From contig JAJYQO010000009.1 of the NCBI GenBank assembly GCA_021794575.1, positions 1 through 38,865 of the forward strand: a stretch of DNA of 38,865 nt, in the 5' to 3' direction. Below the pieces are notes generated by a model that saw only the letters and a program-made list of their open reading frames with translations, had not been told where the DNA came from and ran no database searches. Origin of the DNA: Pseudomonadota bacterium. GTDB taxonomy: Bacteria; Pseudomonadota; Gammaproteobacteria; Xanthomonadales; Rhodanobacteraceae. Of this stretch, positions 1 through 8,651 are shown piece after piece. Numbering within the stretch: the stretch's first letter is position 1; each line of letters begins with the position of its first letter. Position numbers and translations under genes: made by a program.

Positions 1-92
1 TGTTCCTGGCAATTAAAGTCGCGAATTAGGCGCCGCGGTTTTCGCTGCCCTGAGCACGTCCTCCTTCTTGCTTGACCGCAAGAAGTCGCGAA
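1..92 (+). repeat. Left end: terminal inverted repeat plus one internal core copy
   Basis: Bases 1-25 are the reverse complement of 1110-1134. The core AAGTCGCGAA lies at 16-25 and recurs in the same orientation at 83-92, 67 bp further in. The second copy overlaps the 3' arm of a perfect 8-bp hairpin (64-71 with 78-85, loop TTGACC). Widely spaced sites at this end contrast with tightly packed ones at the right end, the same asymmetry as between Tn7L and Tn7R. The host flank and any target duplication lie outside the window. Confidence 0.75.
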
Positions 93-253
93 CAGTGTCC
101 CTTCATAGCTGGGAATGCTCGAGCGCGCAGTCCGTCGGCGCCGGTGCCGGCGGCGCATGCGGCTCGAGCCGGCGAGGCGGACGCCCTTGGGCAGCGGCTG
201 CGTCGGATTCAGACCCTGCCGGCGATCAGCCGCTGTCCGGGAAGCTTCCGAAC

Positions 254-352
254 CTGATCGAACTGGCGGCGGTCACCGGCCACAAGGATCTGCGCATGCT
301 CAAGCGGCACTACCATCCGCGGGCGACGGATCCGGCGAAGAAGCTGGGGTAG
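254..352 (+). pseudogene. 3' fragment of a tyrosine recombinase/phage integrase
   Basis: The frame ending at the TAG at 350-352 encodes a tail of about 32 residues containing AAVTGHKDLRMLKRHYHPRA. This is the C-terminal signature of tyrosine site-specific recombinases: the box III Gly-His followed by the catalytic Tyr in a Tyr-His-Pro context. Upstream of about position 254 the frame shows no integrase-like sequence (Arg box I and the rest are missing), so only the last tenth of such a gene remains. It sits just upstream of the toxin-antitoxin pair and marks an older recombination junction. The family assignment is from motif recognition. Confidence 0.65.
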
Positions 353-374
353 CCGGCGGCCCGAAAGCATCGTC

Positions 375-403
375 TTGTAATCATGTAATCGTTCGATTAC
401 ATT
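375..403 (+). promoter_or_regulatory. higBA promoter with palindromic operator
   Basis: A candidate -35 TTGTAA (375-380) and -10 TACATT (398-403) are separated by 17 bp. A 20-bp palindrome with perfect 9-bp arms (ATGTAATCG at 383-391, CGATTACAT at 394-402, 2-bp spacer) fills the spacer and overlaps the -10. This is the expected site for autorepression by the HTH antitoxin. The predicted start of transcription is about 7 nt past the -10, essentially on the toxin ATG at 410, so the mRNA may be leaderless. Confidence 0.65.
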
Positions 404-409
404 CTGCGC

Positions 410-733
410 ATGCTCACAATCCGCCGCCTGCCTCAGTTCGATGCATGGCTGAGGGGACTGCGCGACACCAAGACCAAGGCGCGCATGGTGGCCCGTCTGC
501 GCAAGGCACAGCTTGGAAATCTGGGTGACGTGCGCCCTGTTGGTCGCGGCGTGTTCGAGATGCGAGAGCACTTCGGACCAGGCTGGCGCATGTACTGTGC
601 GCAATGCGGCACCCAGTTGATCGTGATGCTCGGCGGAGGCGAGAAATCCACGCAGAATCGTGACATCGCCGAAGCCAAGCGACTCGCCGCACTGCTGGAG
701 AATGACGATGAAGACGAAGATCAAGATCCGTGA
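410..733 (+). CDS. higB: RelE/HigB-family toxin (addiction module killer protein)
   Basis: This 107-residue protein matches the HigB-like branch of the RelE/ParE toxins. It starts with a helix (FDAWLRGLRDTKTKARMVARL), followed by the beta-strand core with GDVRPVGRGVFEMREHFGPGWRMYC and the C-terminal GGGEKSTQNRDIAEAKRLA, typical of the TIGR02683 type. Such toxins are ribosome-dependent mRNA endonucleases kept inactive by the antitoxin. The gene precedes and overlaps its antitoxin (toxin-first order, as in higBA). No ribosome-binding site precedes the ATG, which lies 7 nt after the likely -10, consistent with leaderless initiation. The C-terminus is strongly acidic (NDDEDEDQDP), and part of that tail is encoded by the overlap with higA. 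The pair lies inside the mobile-element remnant and is probably cargo. Confidence 0.85.
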   Translation: MLTIRRLPQFDAWLRGLRDTKTKARMVARLRKAQLGNLGDVRPVGRGVFEMREHFGPGWRMYCAQCGTQLIVMLGGGEKSTQNRDIAEAKRLAALLENDDEDEDQDP

Positions 734-1007
734 TCTGCCTGAGTTCGACGCCGCCGAGTACCTCGACAACGAGGAAGCGGTGGCCGAGTACCTTTCGGCG
801 GTCCTGGAAGAAGACGACCCCGGGTTGCTCGCCGCGGCGCTGGGCGACATCGCCAAGGCACGAGGGATGGCCGACATCGCCAGCGCTTCCGGCCTCACAC
901 GCGAAGCGCTCTATAAGGCCCTGCGCCCCGGCGCCCAGCCGCGCTTCGACACCGTGTCGCGTGTATGCCGCGCGCTGGGTCTCAAGTTCACCGTGCGGGC
1001 GGCGTAA
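708..1007 (+). CDS. higA: HigA-family HTH antitoxin
   Basis: This 99-residue protein is a typical addiction-module antidote (TIGR02684-like): KIRDLPEFDAAEYLDNEEAVAEYL, then LLAAALGDIAKARGMADIASASGL, then a helix-turn-helix with TREALYKALRPGAQPRF and RVCRALGLKF. It should bind and neutralise the HigB toxin and repress the pair through the palindrome at 383-402. I chose the ATG at 708 because GGAG (697-700) lies 7 nt upstream; the ATG at 702 is too close to it. The start lies 26 bp inside higB, so translation is probably coupled. The reading frame is intact, so the module may still be functional. Confidence 0.85.
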   Translation: MKTKIKIRDLPEFDAAEYLDNEEAVAEYLSAVLEEDDPGLLAAALGDIAKARGMADIASASGLTREALYKALRPGAQPRFDTVSRVCRALGLKFTVRAA

Positions 1008-1089
1008 GGGAAACCATCCTCTGGAAACGGCCCTGTACCTTGGGTTCAACGGCGTCCGTGCCGGCACGTTGGCGTCGGCGTCGGCGCAG

Positions 1090-1134
1090 TTCGCGACTTT
1101 ATTGGCCCGTTCGCGACTTTAATTGCCAGGAACA
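1090..1134 (-). repeat. Right end: terminal inverted repeat with two packed core copies
   Basis: TTCGCGACTT occurs at 1090-1099 and 1110-1119, a 20-bp period, and the terminal copy continues through AATTGCCAGGAACA to 1134. These are the inverted counterparts of the sites at the left end. Dense sites adjacent to glmS correspond to the Tn7R arrangement. The next five bases, GCGAC (1135-1139), would be the target duplication if the element is Tn7-like. Confidence 0.75.
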
Positions 1135-1157
1135 GCGACATCTATGCGCGGCCGGCC

Positions 1158-2984
1158 CTATTCGACCGTCACCGACTTGGCAAGGTTGCGCGGCTGATCC
1201 ACATCGGTGCCGCGCAGCACGGCGACGTGGTAGGCCAGCAGTTGCAACGGCACGGTCAGTACGGCCGGGGCGATCATCTCGCCGCCCACCTGCAGGCGCA
1301 GCACGCGGGTGGGGTCTTCGCCCTCCAGCGCCGAGACGTGGTCGGCGATGACGTATAGCTCGCCGCCGCGCGCGCGCACTTCCTGCAGGTTGGACTTCAG
1401 TTTGTCCAGCAGCGCGTTGTTTGGCGCTACCGCGATCACCGGCATGGCGCTGTCCACCAGCGCCAGCGGGCCGTGCTTCAGTTCACCGGCCGGGTAGGCT
1501 TCGGCGTGGATGTAGGAAATTTCCTTGAGCTTCAGCGCGCCCTCCATGGCCACCGCCTGCTGGGTGCCGCGGCCCAGGAACAGCGCGTGCTGGCGATCGA
1601 CCAGACGCGCCGCCAGCGCTTCGATGGACGGCTCGATGGTGAGCGCCTGCTCGAGCATGCGCGGCAGGTGCGCCAGCTCCGCGGCCAGCGCGTCCACGCG
1701 TGCCGGTGCCAGGCCGCGCGTGCGCGCCAGTTCCAGGCTCAGCAGCGCCAGCGCGGCTAGTTGGGTGGTGAAGGCTTTGGTGGAGGCCACGCCGATCTCG
1801 GGGCCGGCGCGCGTCATCAGCTTGAGGTCGGCCTCACGTACCAGCGAGGACTCCGGCACGTTGCAGATCGCCAGCGTGCCCAGGTAGCCGCGCGCGCGCG
1901 TCTCGCGCAGCGCCGACAGCGTGTCGGCGGTTTCGCCGGATTGCGAAATCGCCACGAACAGCGTGCCGGGCGGCACCACCACCTCGCGGTAGCGATACTC
2001 GCTGGCCACCTCGACGCTGACCGGGATGCGCGCCAGTGCCTCGATCCAGATTTTCGCCACCAGGCCGGCGTGGTAGCTGGTGCCGCAGGCCACGATGTGC
2101 AGCCCCGCGGCGCGCGCCAGCAGTTCGCTGCCCCCCGGTCCGAAAATGTTCGGCAGGGGGCCGTGCGTGCCTAGGCGGCCTTCCAGCGTGTCGGCCACCG
2201 CGCGCGGCTGCTCGTGGATTTCCTTGAGCATGAAATGGCGGAACTCGCCCTTGTCGATGGCGTCGCTGTTCAGTTCGCTTTCGTGCACCGCGCGCTGCAT
2301 CGGCGTACCGCTGCGGTCGAAGATGGCATAGCCGTCGCGGCGGATTTCGGCCACGTCGCCTTCTTCCAGGTAGATCACCTGCCGCGTCACCTGCACCAGC
2401 GCCTGGATGTCGGAGGCCAGAAAGTGCTCGCCGATGCCCAGGCCCAGCACCAGCGGGCTGCCCAGGCGCGCGCCGACGACGTGGTCGGTATCGCGTGTGT
2501 CCATCACCGCGATGGCGTAGGCGCCCTCCAGCCGCGCGATGGTGCGCAGCGTGGCCGTGCGCAGATCGACTCCTCGTGCCAGTTCCGCATCGATCAGGTG
2601 CGCGATGACCTCGGTGTCGGTTTCCGATTCGAACACGCGCCCCTGCGCCTGCATCTCGCTGCGCAGCGCGGCGTGATTCTCGATGATGCCGTTGTGTACC
2701 ACCGTCACGCGCCCGGCCAGGTGCGGGTGGGCGTTGCCCTCGCTGGGCGCGCCGTGCGTGGCCCAGCGCGTGTGCGCGATGCCGGTGTGGCCGGGCAGCG
2801 GATCGGCCAGATAGCGCTGCTCCAGCTCGCGCACCTTGCCCTTTGCGCGCAGGCGGCACAGGCCGCCGGGTGTCAGCACCGCGAGTCCCGCCGAGTCGTA
2901 GCCGCGGTATTCGAGCGCCTTCAGACCGGCGATCAGGATGGGAGCGACGTCACGTTGGGCGACGGCACCGACGATGCCACACAT
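1158..2984 (-). CDS. glmS: Glutamine--fructose-6-phosphate aminotransferase (isomerizing)
   Basis: GlmS makes glucosamine-6-phosphate from fructose-6-phosphate and glutamine, the first step to UDP-GlcNAc for peptidoglycan and LPS. The 608 residues match the usual length (E. coli 609). The N-terminal class II glutamine amidotransferase domain starts MCGIVG, whose Cys2 becomes the nucleophile after Met removal, and contains HTRWATHG and HNGIIEN. Two SIS sugar-binding domains follow (CGTSYHAG near residue 300, SQSGETADT near 350, then HAEAYPAGELKHGP). The end, NLAKSVTVE, is the conserved C-terminus whose codons form the Tn7 target-recognition site in other bacteria. A GGAG precedes the ATG, and TATCAT (minus strand, 3018-3023) is a possible -10. 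The mobile-element end is only 23 bp past the stop and no terminator is left between them. Confidence 0.98.
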   Translation of the reverse strand: MCGIVGAVAQRDVAPILIAGLKALEYRGYDSAGLAVLTPGGLCRLRAKGKVRELEQRYLADPLPGHTGIAHTRWATHGAPSEGNAHPHLAGRVTVVHNGIIENHAALRSEMQAQGRVFESETDTEVIAHLIDAELARGVDLRTATLRTIARLEGAYAIAVMDTRDTDHVVGARLGSPLVLGLGIGEHFLASDIQALVQVTRQVIYLEEGDVAEIRRDGYAIFDRSGTPMQRAVHESELNSDAIDKGEFRHFMLKEIHEQPRAVADTLEGRLGTHGPLPNIFGPGGSELLARAAGLHIVACGTSYHAGLVAKIWIEALARIPVSVEVASEYRYREVVVPPGTLFVAISQSGETADTLSALRETRARGYLGTLAICNVPESSLVREADLKLMTRAGPEIGVASTKAFTTQLAALALLSLELARTRGLAPARVDALAAELAHLPRMLEQALTIEPSIEALAARLVDRQHALFLGRGTQQAVAMEGALKLKEISYIHAEAYPAGELKHGPLALVDSAMPVIAVAPNNALLDKLKSNLQEVRARGGELYVIADHVSALEGEDPTRVLRLQVGGEMIAPAVLTVPLQLLAYHVAVLRGTDVDQPRNLAKSVTVE

Positions 2985-3037
2985 GCGGAGGGCTCCGGTC
3001 TTTCAATCAGGTGACAGATGATAGGGCCGCGCCGCGT

Positions 3038-4045
3038 TCACGCGCCGTAGTAGCCGCTGAACCAGCGCACGAAGCGGGCGATACCGTCCTCGATGCCCAC
3101 GCGCGGTTGCCAGCCGGTGGTCGCGCGCAGCGCCGAGACGTCGGCCCAGGTGGCCTCGACATCGCCCGGCTGCATGGGCAGCAGATGTTTTTCCACCGTG
3201 CGGCCCAGCGCCCGTTCGAGCAGTTCGATGAAGCGCAGCAGTTCCACCGGCGCATCGCCGCCGATGTTGTAGATGCGGAACGGCGCGTCCGAGCGCGCCG
3301 GGTGCGGGTGCAGCGGGTCGTAGGCGGGATCGGGCGCGGCCGGCCGGTCCAGCACCGCCAGCACGCCCTCGACGATGTCGTCGATGTAGGTGAAGTCGCG
3401 CTGGTGCCGGCCGTGGTTGAACACTTGCAGCGGTTCGCCGCGCTGGATGCGCCGGGCGAACAGGATCGGCGACATGTCCGGTCGGCCCCAGGGCCCGTAC
3501 ACGGTGAAAAAACGCAGGCCGGTGGCCGGCAGCCGGTACAGATGGCTGTAGGCGTGCGCCATCAGCTCGTTGGATTTCTTGGTGGCCGCGTACAGGCTCA
3601 CCGGATGGTCCACAGCGTCGGCTTCGCTGAAAGGCAGCTTGCGGTTGGCGCCGTACACCGAGCTGGACGAGGCGAACACCAGGTGCTGCACCGCGCCGTG
3701 GCGGCAGGCTTCGAGCATGTTGCCGAAGCCCACCAGGTTGCTCTGCACGTAGGCGCCGGGGTTGGTCAGCGAATGGCGCACACCGGCCTGCGCGGCCAGA
3801 TGCACCACGCGTTCCGGGCGGAACTGCGCGAAGGCCTCGCGCACTGCGGCGCCATCGGCGATGTCGAGGCGCGCGTGCCGGTAGCCCGGATGCGCGGCGA
3901 ACCGGTCCAGCCGCGCCTGCTTCAGTGCCGGGTCGTAGTAATCGTTGTGGTTGTCGACGCCCAGCACGTGCTCGCCGCGAGCCAGCAGGCGCTCGATCAG
4001 CGCTGCACCGATGAACCCGGCCGCGCCGGTGACCAGAATGCGCAT
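3038..4045 (-). CDS. UDP-glucuronate 4-epimerase-like NAD-dependent epimerase
   Basis: This 335-residue extended short-chain dehydrogenase has the Rossmann motif GAAGFIG (residues 7-13), an HLAAQAGVR strand, SSSSVYG with the active-site Ser, and the catalytic Tyr152-x3-Lys156 in YAATKKS. The downstream FFTVYGPWGRPDM and NHGRHQRDFTYIDD are typical of the CapI/LspL group, which interconverts UDP-glucuronate and UDP-galacturonate for capsule, O-antigen or LPS. UDP-glucose 4-epimerase or another UDP-sugar specificity cannot be excluded. It is upstream of glmS in the same direction with a 53-nt gap, so they may be cotranscribed; both supply nucleotide-sugar pathways. It is divergent from the thrS operon. 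Confidence 0.85.
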   Translation of the reverse strand: MRILVTGAAGFIGAALIERLLARGEHVLGVDNHNDYYDPALKQARLDRFAAHPGYRHARLDIADGAAVREAFAQFRPERVVHLAAQAGVRHSLTNPGAYVQSNLVGFGNMLEACRHGAVQHLVFASSSSVYGANRKLPFSEADAVDHPVSLYAATKKSNELMAHAYSHLYRLPATGLRFFTVYGPWGRPDMSPILFARRIQRGEPLQVFNHGRHQRDFTYIDDIVEGVLAVLDRPAAPDPAYDPLHPHPARSDAPFRIYNIGGDAPVELLRFIELLERALGRTVEKHLLPMQPGDVEATWADVSALRATTGWQPRVGIEDGIARFVRWFSGYYGA

Positions 4046-4101
4046 GTGGTAGCGGCCTGGGAAATGCGCAAAGTCTATCAGCGCCGTGCCTCGCGCCGCC
4101 G

Positions 4102-4130
4102 TTGACAGCGCGCGGGCCGCTGGCTAGCGT
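4102..4130 (+). promoter_or_regulatory. Candidate promoter of the thrS leader
   Basis: A perfect -35 TTGACA (4102-4107) is followed after 17 bp by TAGCGT (4125-4130), a weak -10. Transcription would start near 4137 and give a leader of about 150 nt before thrS. That length fits the leader ORF and hairpins described below. Confidence 0.5.
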
Positions 4131-4188
4131 GAAGCAGTGTTTCCGCGATCCGGGTGGCGTGCGGGCAACCGTGCGCCGAGCGTGCGAC

Positions 4189-4206
4189 ATGAGCACTACG
4201 TTCTGA
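4189..4206 (+). CDS. Putative thrS leader peptide, Met-Ser-Thr-Thr-Phe
   Basis: A five-codon ORF (ATG AGC ACT ACG TTC TGA) carries two consecutive threonine codons and ends 30 nt before a terminator hairpin upstream of threonyl-tRNA synthetase. In-frame GTG codons at 4159 and 4171 could extend it to 15 or 11 codons; the 15-codon form would add a third Thr codon. No strong ribosome-binding site is visible, which is the main weakness. If translated, it would sense charged tRNA-Thr, as the leader peptides of amino-acid operons do. It is a hypothesis based on position and codon content. Confidence 0.4.
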   Translation: MSTTF

Positions 4207-4219
4207 TCCCATCCGTCAC

Positions 4220-4256
4220 GCGTCGCGCCGGCCAGGGGCGTTCGACGCCCTTTTTT
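4220..4256 (+). terminator. Intrinsic terminator with overlapping antiterminator in the thrS leader
   Basis: The terminator is GGGCGT (4236-4241), loop TCG, ACGCCC (4245-4250), then six T residues (4251-4256). An alternative 10-bp hairpin pairs GCGTCGCGCC (4220-4229) with GGCG (4237-4240) and CGACGC (4243-4248), leaving a TT bulge. It uses the same bases as the terminator, so the two are mutually exclusive. The layout, promoter, Thr-Thr leader ORF, antiterminator, terminator, then thrS, is that of a transcription attenuator. No other gene on this strand needs a terminator here. Confidence 0.65.
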
Positions 4257-4288
4257 ATCGCCCGCAATTTGCTTTGGAACGCACCGCC

Positions 4289-6193
4289 ATGATCCAGATC
4301 ACCCTCCCCGACGGCAGCCAGCGCGGCTACGACCATGCGCCCAGCGTGCGCGAAGTGGCGGCATCGATCGGCCCCGGCCTGGCCAAGGCGGCGCTGGCCG
4401 GTCGCGTCGACGGCAAGCTGGTCGATCTCGGCCGCGCCATCGAGCACGATGCCAGGCTCGAAATCATCACCGAAAAAAGTCCCGAGGCACTGGAGATCAT
4501 CCGCCACTCCACCGCGCACCTGCTGGCGCAGGCCGTGCAGCGCCTGTTTCCCGGCGCGCAGGTGACCATCGGTCCGGTCATCGACAGCGGTTTCTATTAC
4601 GACTTCGCGTACCAGCGGCCGTTCACGCCCGAGGATCTGCCGCGCATCGAGGACGAGATGCGCAGGATCGCCGCCGCGGCGATTCCGCTGGATCGCGCGG
4701 TGAAATCGCGCGACGACGCGGTGGCTTTCTTCGAGGGAATCGGCGAGCACTACAAGGCCGAGATCATCCGCGCCATCCCCGCGCACGAGGAACTCTCGCT
4801 GTACACCCAGGGCGAGTTCACCGACCTCTGCCGCGGCCCGCATGTGCCGGACACCGGCCGGCTGAAGGCGTTCAAGCTGCTCAAGGTGGCCGGTGCCTAC
4901 TGGCGTGGCGACAGCAGTAATCCGATGCTCAGCCGCATCTACGGCACGGCGTTTCTCAACGAGAAAGACCTCAAGGCTTACCTGCACCGGATCGAGGAAG
5001 CCGAAAAGCGCGACCACCGCAAGATCGGCAGGGCGCTGGACCTGTTCCATCTGCAGGAAGAAGGCCCGGGACTGGTGTTCTGGCACCCCAAGGGCTGGTC
5101 GATCTGGCAGGTGGTCGAGCAGTACATGCGCAGCGTGTATCGCGACACCGGCTATGGTGAGGTGCGCTGTCCGCAGATTCTCGATGTGTCGCTGTGGCAG
5201 AAGTCCGGCCACTGGGACAACTATCAGGAGAACATGTTTTTCACCGAGTCGGAAAAGCGCACCTACGCGGTCAAGCCCATGAACTGCCCGGGCCACGTGC
5301 AGGTGTTCAACCAGACGCTGCACAGCTATCGCGATCTGCCGATCCGCTACGGCGAGTTCGGCGCCTGCCACCGCAACGAGCCCTCGGGGGCGCTGCACGG
5401 CATCCTGCGCGTGCGCGGCTTTACCCAGGACGACGGCCACATCTTCTGCACCGAGGCACAGATCGAGTCCGAGGTGGCCGCATTTCACCGCCAGGCGCTC
5501 GAGGTCTACGCCGATTTCGGCTTCAGCGACATCCAGGTCAAGATCGCGCTGCGCCCGGACAAGCGCCTGGGCGACGACGCCACCTGGGACAAGGCCGAGC
5601 ATGCGCTGCGCAGCGCGCTGCGCGGCACCGGCGTGGAATGGCACGAGCTGCCGGGCGAGGGCGCCTTCTACGGTCCCAAGGTCGAGTACCACCTCAAGGA
5701 CGCCATCGGCCGCACCTGGCAGCTCGGCACCATGCAGGTCGATTTCATGATGCCGGGCCGCCTCGGCGCCGAATACGTGGACGAGCACAGTCAGCGCCGC
5801 CATCCGGTGATGCTGCACCGGGCCATCGTCGGTTCGATGGAACGTTTTATCGGCATCCTGATCGAGCACCATGCCGGCGCCTTTCCGATCTGGCTGGCCC
5901 CCGTGCAGGCGGTGGTGATGAACATTACCGATGCGCACGCGGCCTATGCCGCCGAGGTGGCGCAAGCGCTTGTCCGGCAAGGTTTCCGCGTCGAAGCCGA
6001 TTTGCGCAACGAAAAAGTGGGCTATAAGATTCGCGAACACACGTTGCAGCGCGTGCCCTATCTGCTGGTGGTCGGCGACCGCGAGAAGGAAACGGGCGCG
6101 GTTGCCGTGCGCGCGCTGAGCGGCGCGGACCTCGGCAGCATGCCGCAGGTCGGATTTGCCGCACGCCTGGCCTCGGAGAACAAACCGGCCTGA
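4289..6193 (+). CDS. thrS: Threonyl-tRNA synthetase
   Basis: This class II synthetase charges tRNA-Thr. The 634 residues contain an N-terminal TGS domain (1-60), the editing domain with HSTAH (His73, His77) and CRGPHVP, and the catalytic core with zinc ligands Cys333, His384 and His510 matching E. coli Cys334, His385 and His511. Motif 2 is in [12 protein letters not shown], motif 3 in [10 protein letters not shown], and a C-terminal anticodon-binding domain follows. I chose the ATG at 4289, 9 nt after GGAA (4276-4279); a TTG five codons upstream would give an unusual N-terminus. It is the first gene of the translation operon and lies 32 nt after the leader terminator, which probably controls it. 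Confidence 0.97.
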   Translation: MIQITLPDGSQRGYDHAPSVREVAASIGPGLAKAALAGRVDGKLVDLGRAIEHDARLEIITEKSPEALEIIRHSTAHLLAQAVQRLFPGAQVTIGPVIDSGFYYDFAYQRPFTPEDLPRIEDEMRRIAAAAIPLDRAVKSRDDAVAFFEGIGEHYKAEIIRAIPAHEELSLYTQGEFTDLCRGPHVPDTGRLKAFKLLKVAGAYWRGDSSNPMLSRIYGTAFLNEKDLKAYLHRIEEAEKRDHRKIGRALDLFHLQEEGPGLVFWHPKGWSIWQVVEQYMRSVYRDTGYGEVRCPQILDVSLWQKSGHWDNYQENMFFTESEKRTYAVKPMNCPGHVQVFNQTLHSYRDLPIRYGEFGACHRNEPSGALHGILRVRGFTQDDGHIFCTEAQIESEVAAFHRQALEVYADFGFSDIQVKIALRPDKRLGDDATWDKAEHALRSALRGTGVEWHELPGEGAFYGPKVEYHLKDAIGRTWQLGTMQVDFMMPGRLGAEYVDEHSQRRHPVMLHRAIVGSMERFIGILIEHHAGAFPIWLAPVQAVVMNITDAHAAYAAEVAQALVRQGFRVEADLRNEKVGYKIREHTLQRVPYLLVVGDREKETGAVAVRALSGADLGSMPQVGFAARLASENKPA

Positions 6194-6229
6194 CCGGTTC
6201 CGGGTTCATTGATCCACGGAGACATCACG

Positions 6230-6757
6230 ATCGCTACGCCCACCGAAAACAAGTCCCACCGTCGCAATCTCGAGATCCGCGTGCCGCGTGTGCGCGTGAT
6301 CGACGCCGAAGGCCAGCAGCTTGGAATCCTCGGCCGCGACGAGGCGTTGCGTCTGGCACAGGAAGTCGAGATGGATCTGGTCGAGATCCAGCCCACTGCC
6401 GATCCGCCGGTGTGCCGCATCATGGATTTCGGCAAGTTCCGCTTCGAGCAGCAGAAAAAGGCCCAGGCGGCCAAGAAAAAGCAGAAGCAGGTCGAGATCA
6501 AGGAACTGAAATTCCGTCCCACCACCGATGTCGGCGATTACCAGATCAAGCTGCGCAATCTGCTGCGCTTTCTGGACGAGGGCGACCGCGTCAAGGTCAA
6601 TATCCGCTTCCGCGGGCGCGAGATGTCGCACCAGGAGCTGGGGTACGAGCTGGCCAAGAAAATCCAGACCGACGTGGTCGAGCAGGGCGTGATCGAGCAG
6701 TTTCCCAAGCTCGAGGGGCGCCAGATGATCATGATGATCGCGCCCAAGAAGAAATAA
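6230..6757 (+). CDS. infC: Translation initiation factor IF-3, probable AUC start
   Basis: IF-3 binds the 30S subunit and checks start codons. The N-domain (NRR-like [17 protein letters not shown]), lysine-rich linker ([22 protein letters not shown]) and C-domain ending [10 protein letters not shown] are clear, about 175 residues. No ATG or GTG lies near the N-terminus in frame. GGAGA (6218-6222) lies 7 nt before ATC (6230-6232) and 4 nt before ACG (6227), so AUC at 6230 is the best start. A TTG at 6209 lies upstream of that Shine-Dalgarno sequence. Rare starts (AUU in E. coli) are the known basis of infC autoregulation, because IF-3 itself discriminates against them. The gene follows thrS by 36 nt. 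Confidence 0.95.
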   Translation: MATPTENKSHRRNLEIRVPRVRVIDAEGQQLGILGRDEALRLAQEVEMDLVEIQPTADPPVCRIMDFGKFRFEQQKKAQAAKKKQKQVEIKELKFRPTTDVGDYQIKLRNLLRFLDEGDRVKVNIRFRGREMSHQELGYELAKKIQTDVVEQGVIEQFPKLEGRQMIMMIAPKKK

Positions 6758-6806
6758 CCCGCACCACCGCCGCCGGTCCCGCCCTGCGGGCGCCGGCAGC
6801 AAGCGC

Positions 6807-6834
6807 TTGGCGGGTCCGGGCTGGTGCGTATACA
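6807..6834 (+). promoter_or_regulatory. Possible internal promoter for rpmI-rplT
   Basis: TTGGCG (6807-6812) and TATACA (6829-6834) are separated by 16 bp in the 186-nt gap between infC and rpmI. The gap also holds GC-rich inverted sequence near 6771-6797. In E. coli this leader binds L20 for autogenous repression; nothing here proves the same, but the gap is unusually long for this operon. Confidence 0.35.
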
Positions 6835-6943
6835 CTTGTCGGCCCGGTCTGTGGTTGGACCGGCATACGCGGATTCCGGCACGGATGGCAAGCGCGGCGA
6901 TCGCCGCCGCCGGGGTCAGTCAATAAAACCGATGGAGCATTCC

Positions 6944-7141
6944 ATGCCCAAGATCAAGACCAACCGTGCGGCGGCCAAGCGCTTCCGCAAGACGGCGAGC
7001 GGCAAGTTCAAGGCCGGGCACGCCTTCAAGAGTCACATCCTCACCAAGAAGTCCACCAAGCGCAAACGCAACCTGCGCGGACCCAACCATGTGCGCGCCT
7101 GCGATGCAGGCCACGTCGCGCGCATGCTGCCCTACCTCTGA
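6944..7141 (+). CDS. rpmI: 50S ribosomal protein L35
   Basis: This small basic protein of 65 residues starts [20 protein letters not shown] and continues with [14 protein letters not shown], the standard L35 sequence; it is part of the large ribosomal subunit. The ATG at 6944 is chosen because GGAG (6934-6937) lies 6 nt upstream and the family begins MPK(I/M)KT. It is followed by rplT after 12 nt, the usual pairing. Confidence 0.97.
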   Translation: MPKIKTNRAAAKRFRKTASGKFKAGHAFKSHILTKKSTKRKRNLRGPNHVRACDAGHVARMLPYL

Positions 7142-7153
7142 GGAGACTGACCC

Positions 7154-8642
<1,489 letters not shown>

Positions 8643-8651
8643 GGGCTTGCG

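Larger units (their letters stand above)
1..1134. mobile_element. Non-autonomous Tn7-like (or IS21-like) element remnant next to glmS
   Basis: The segment is bounded by perfect 25-bp inverted repeats (1-25 and 1110-1134), starts with TGT and ends with ACA, as in Tn7/Mu-type transposons. A 10-mer core, AAGTCGCGAA, occurs twice at the left end (16-25, 83-92) and twice inverted at the right end (1110-1119, 1090-1099), resembling repeated transposase-binding sites. The right end stops 23 bp beyond the glmS stop codon, close to the roughly 25 bp at which Tn7 inserts downstream of glmS. Inside are a tyrosine-recombinase 3' fragment and a toxin-antitoxin pair; no transposase gene is present. It could be an internally deleted Tn7-like element or a miniature passenger element. 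An IS21-family origin is the main alternative, since that family also has TG...CA ends with internal repeats. The ends are directly visible; the family is inferred. Confidence 0.6.

Noticed and set aside
68-253. N-terminal part of the integrase frame
   Set aside because: The translation is compositionally biased and lacks recombinase boxes; only the last 32 residues are convincing.
1-1134. CRISPR-associated transposon or defence island
   Set aside because: No cas, tns or known defence genes are present in the segment, only the recombinase fragment and the TA pair.
2214-3014. Plus-strand open frame of 266 codons
   Set aside because: It is antisense to glmS and reads as His/Gln/Arg-rich low-information sequence typical of shadow frames.
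4072-4077. -10-like TAGACT on the minus strand before the epimerase gene
   Set aside because: No matching -35 at a proper distance, so it is not listed as a promoter.
4196-6040. Long minus-strand open frame of about 614 codons
   Set aside because: It lies wholly antisense to thrS and has no family motifs; high GC leaves stop codons rare on the opposite strand.
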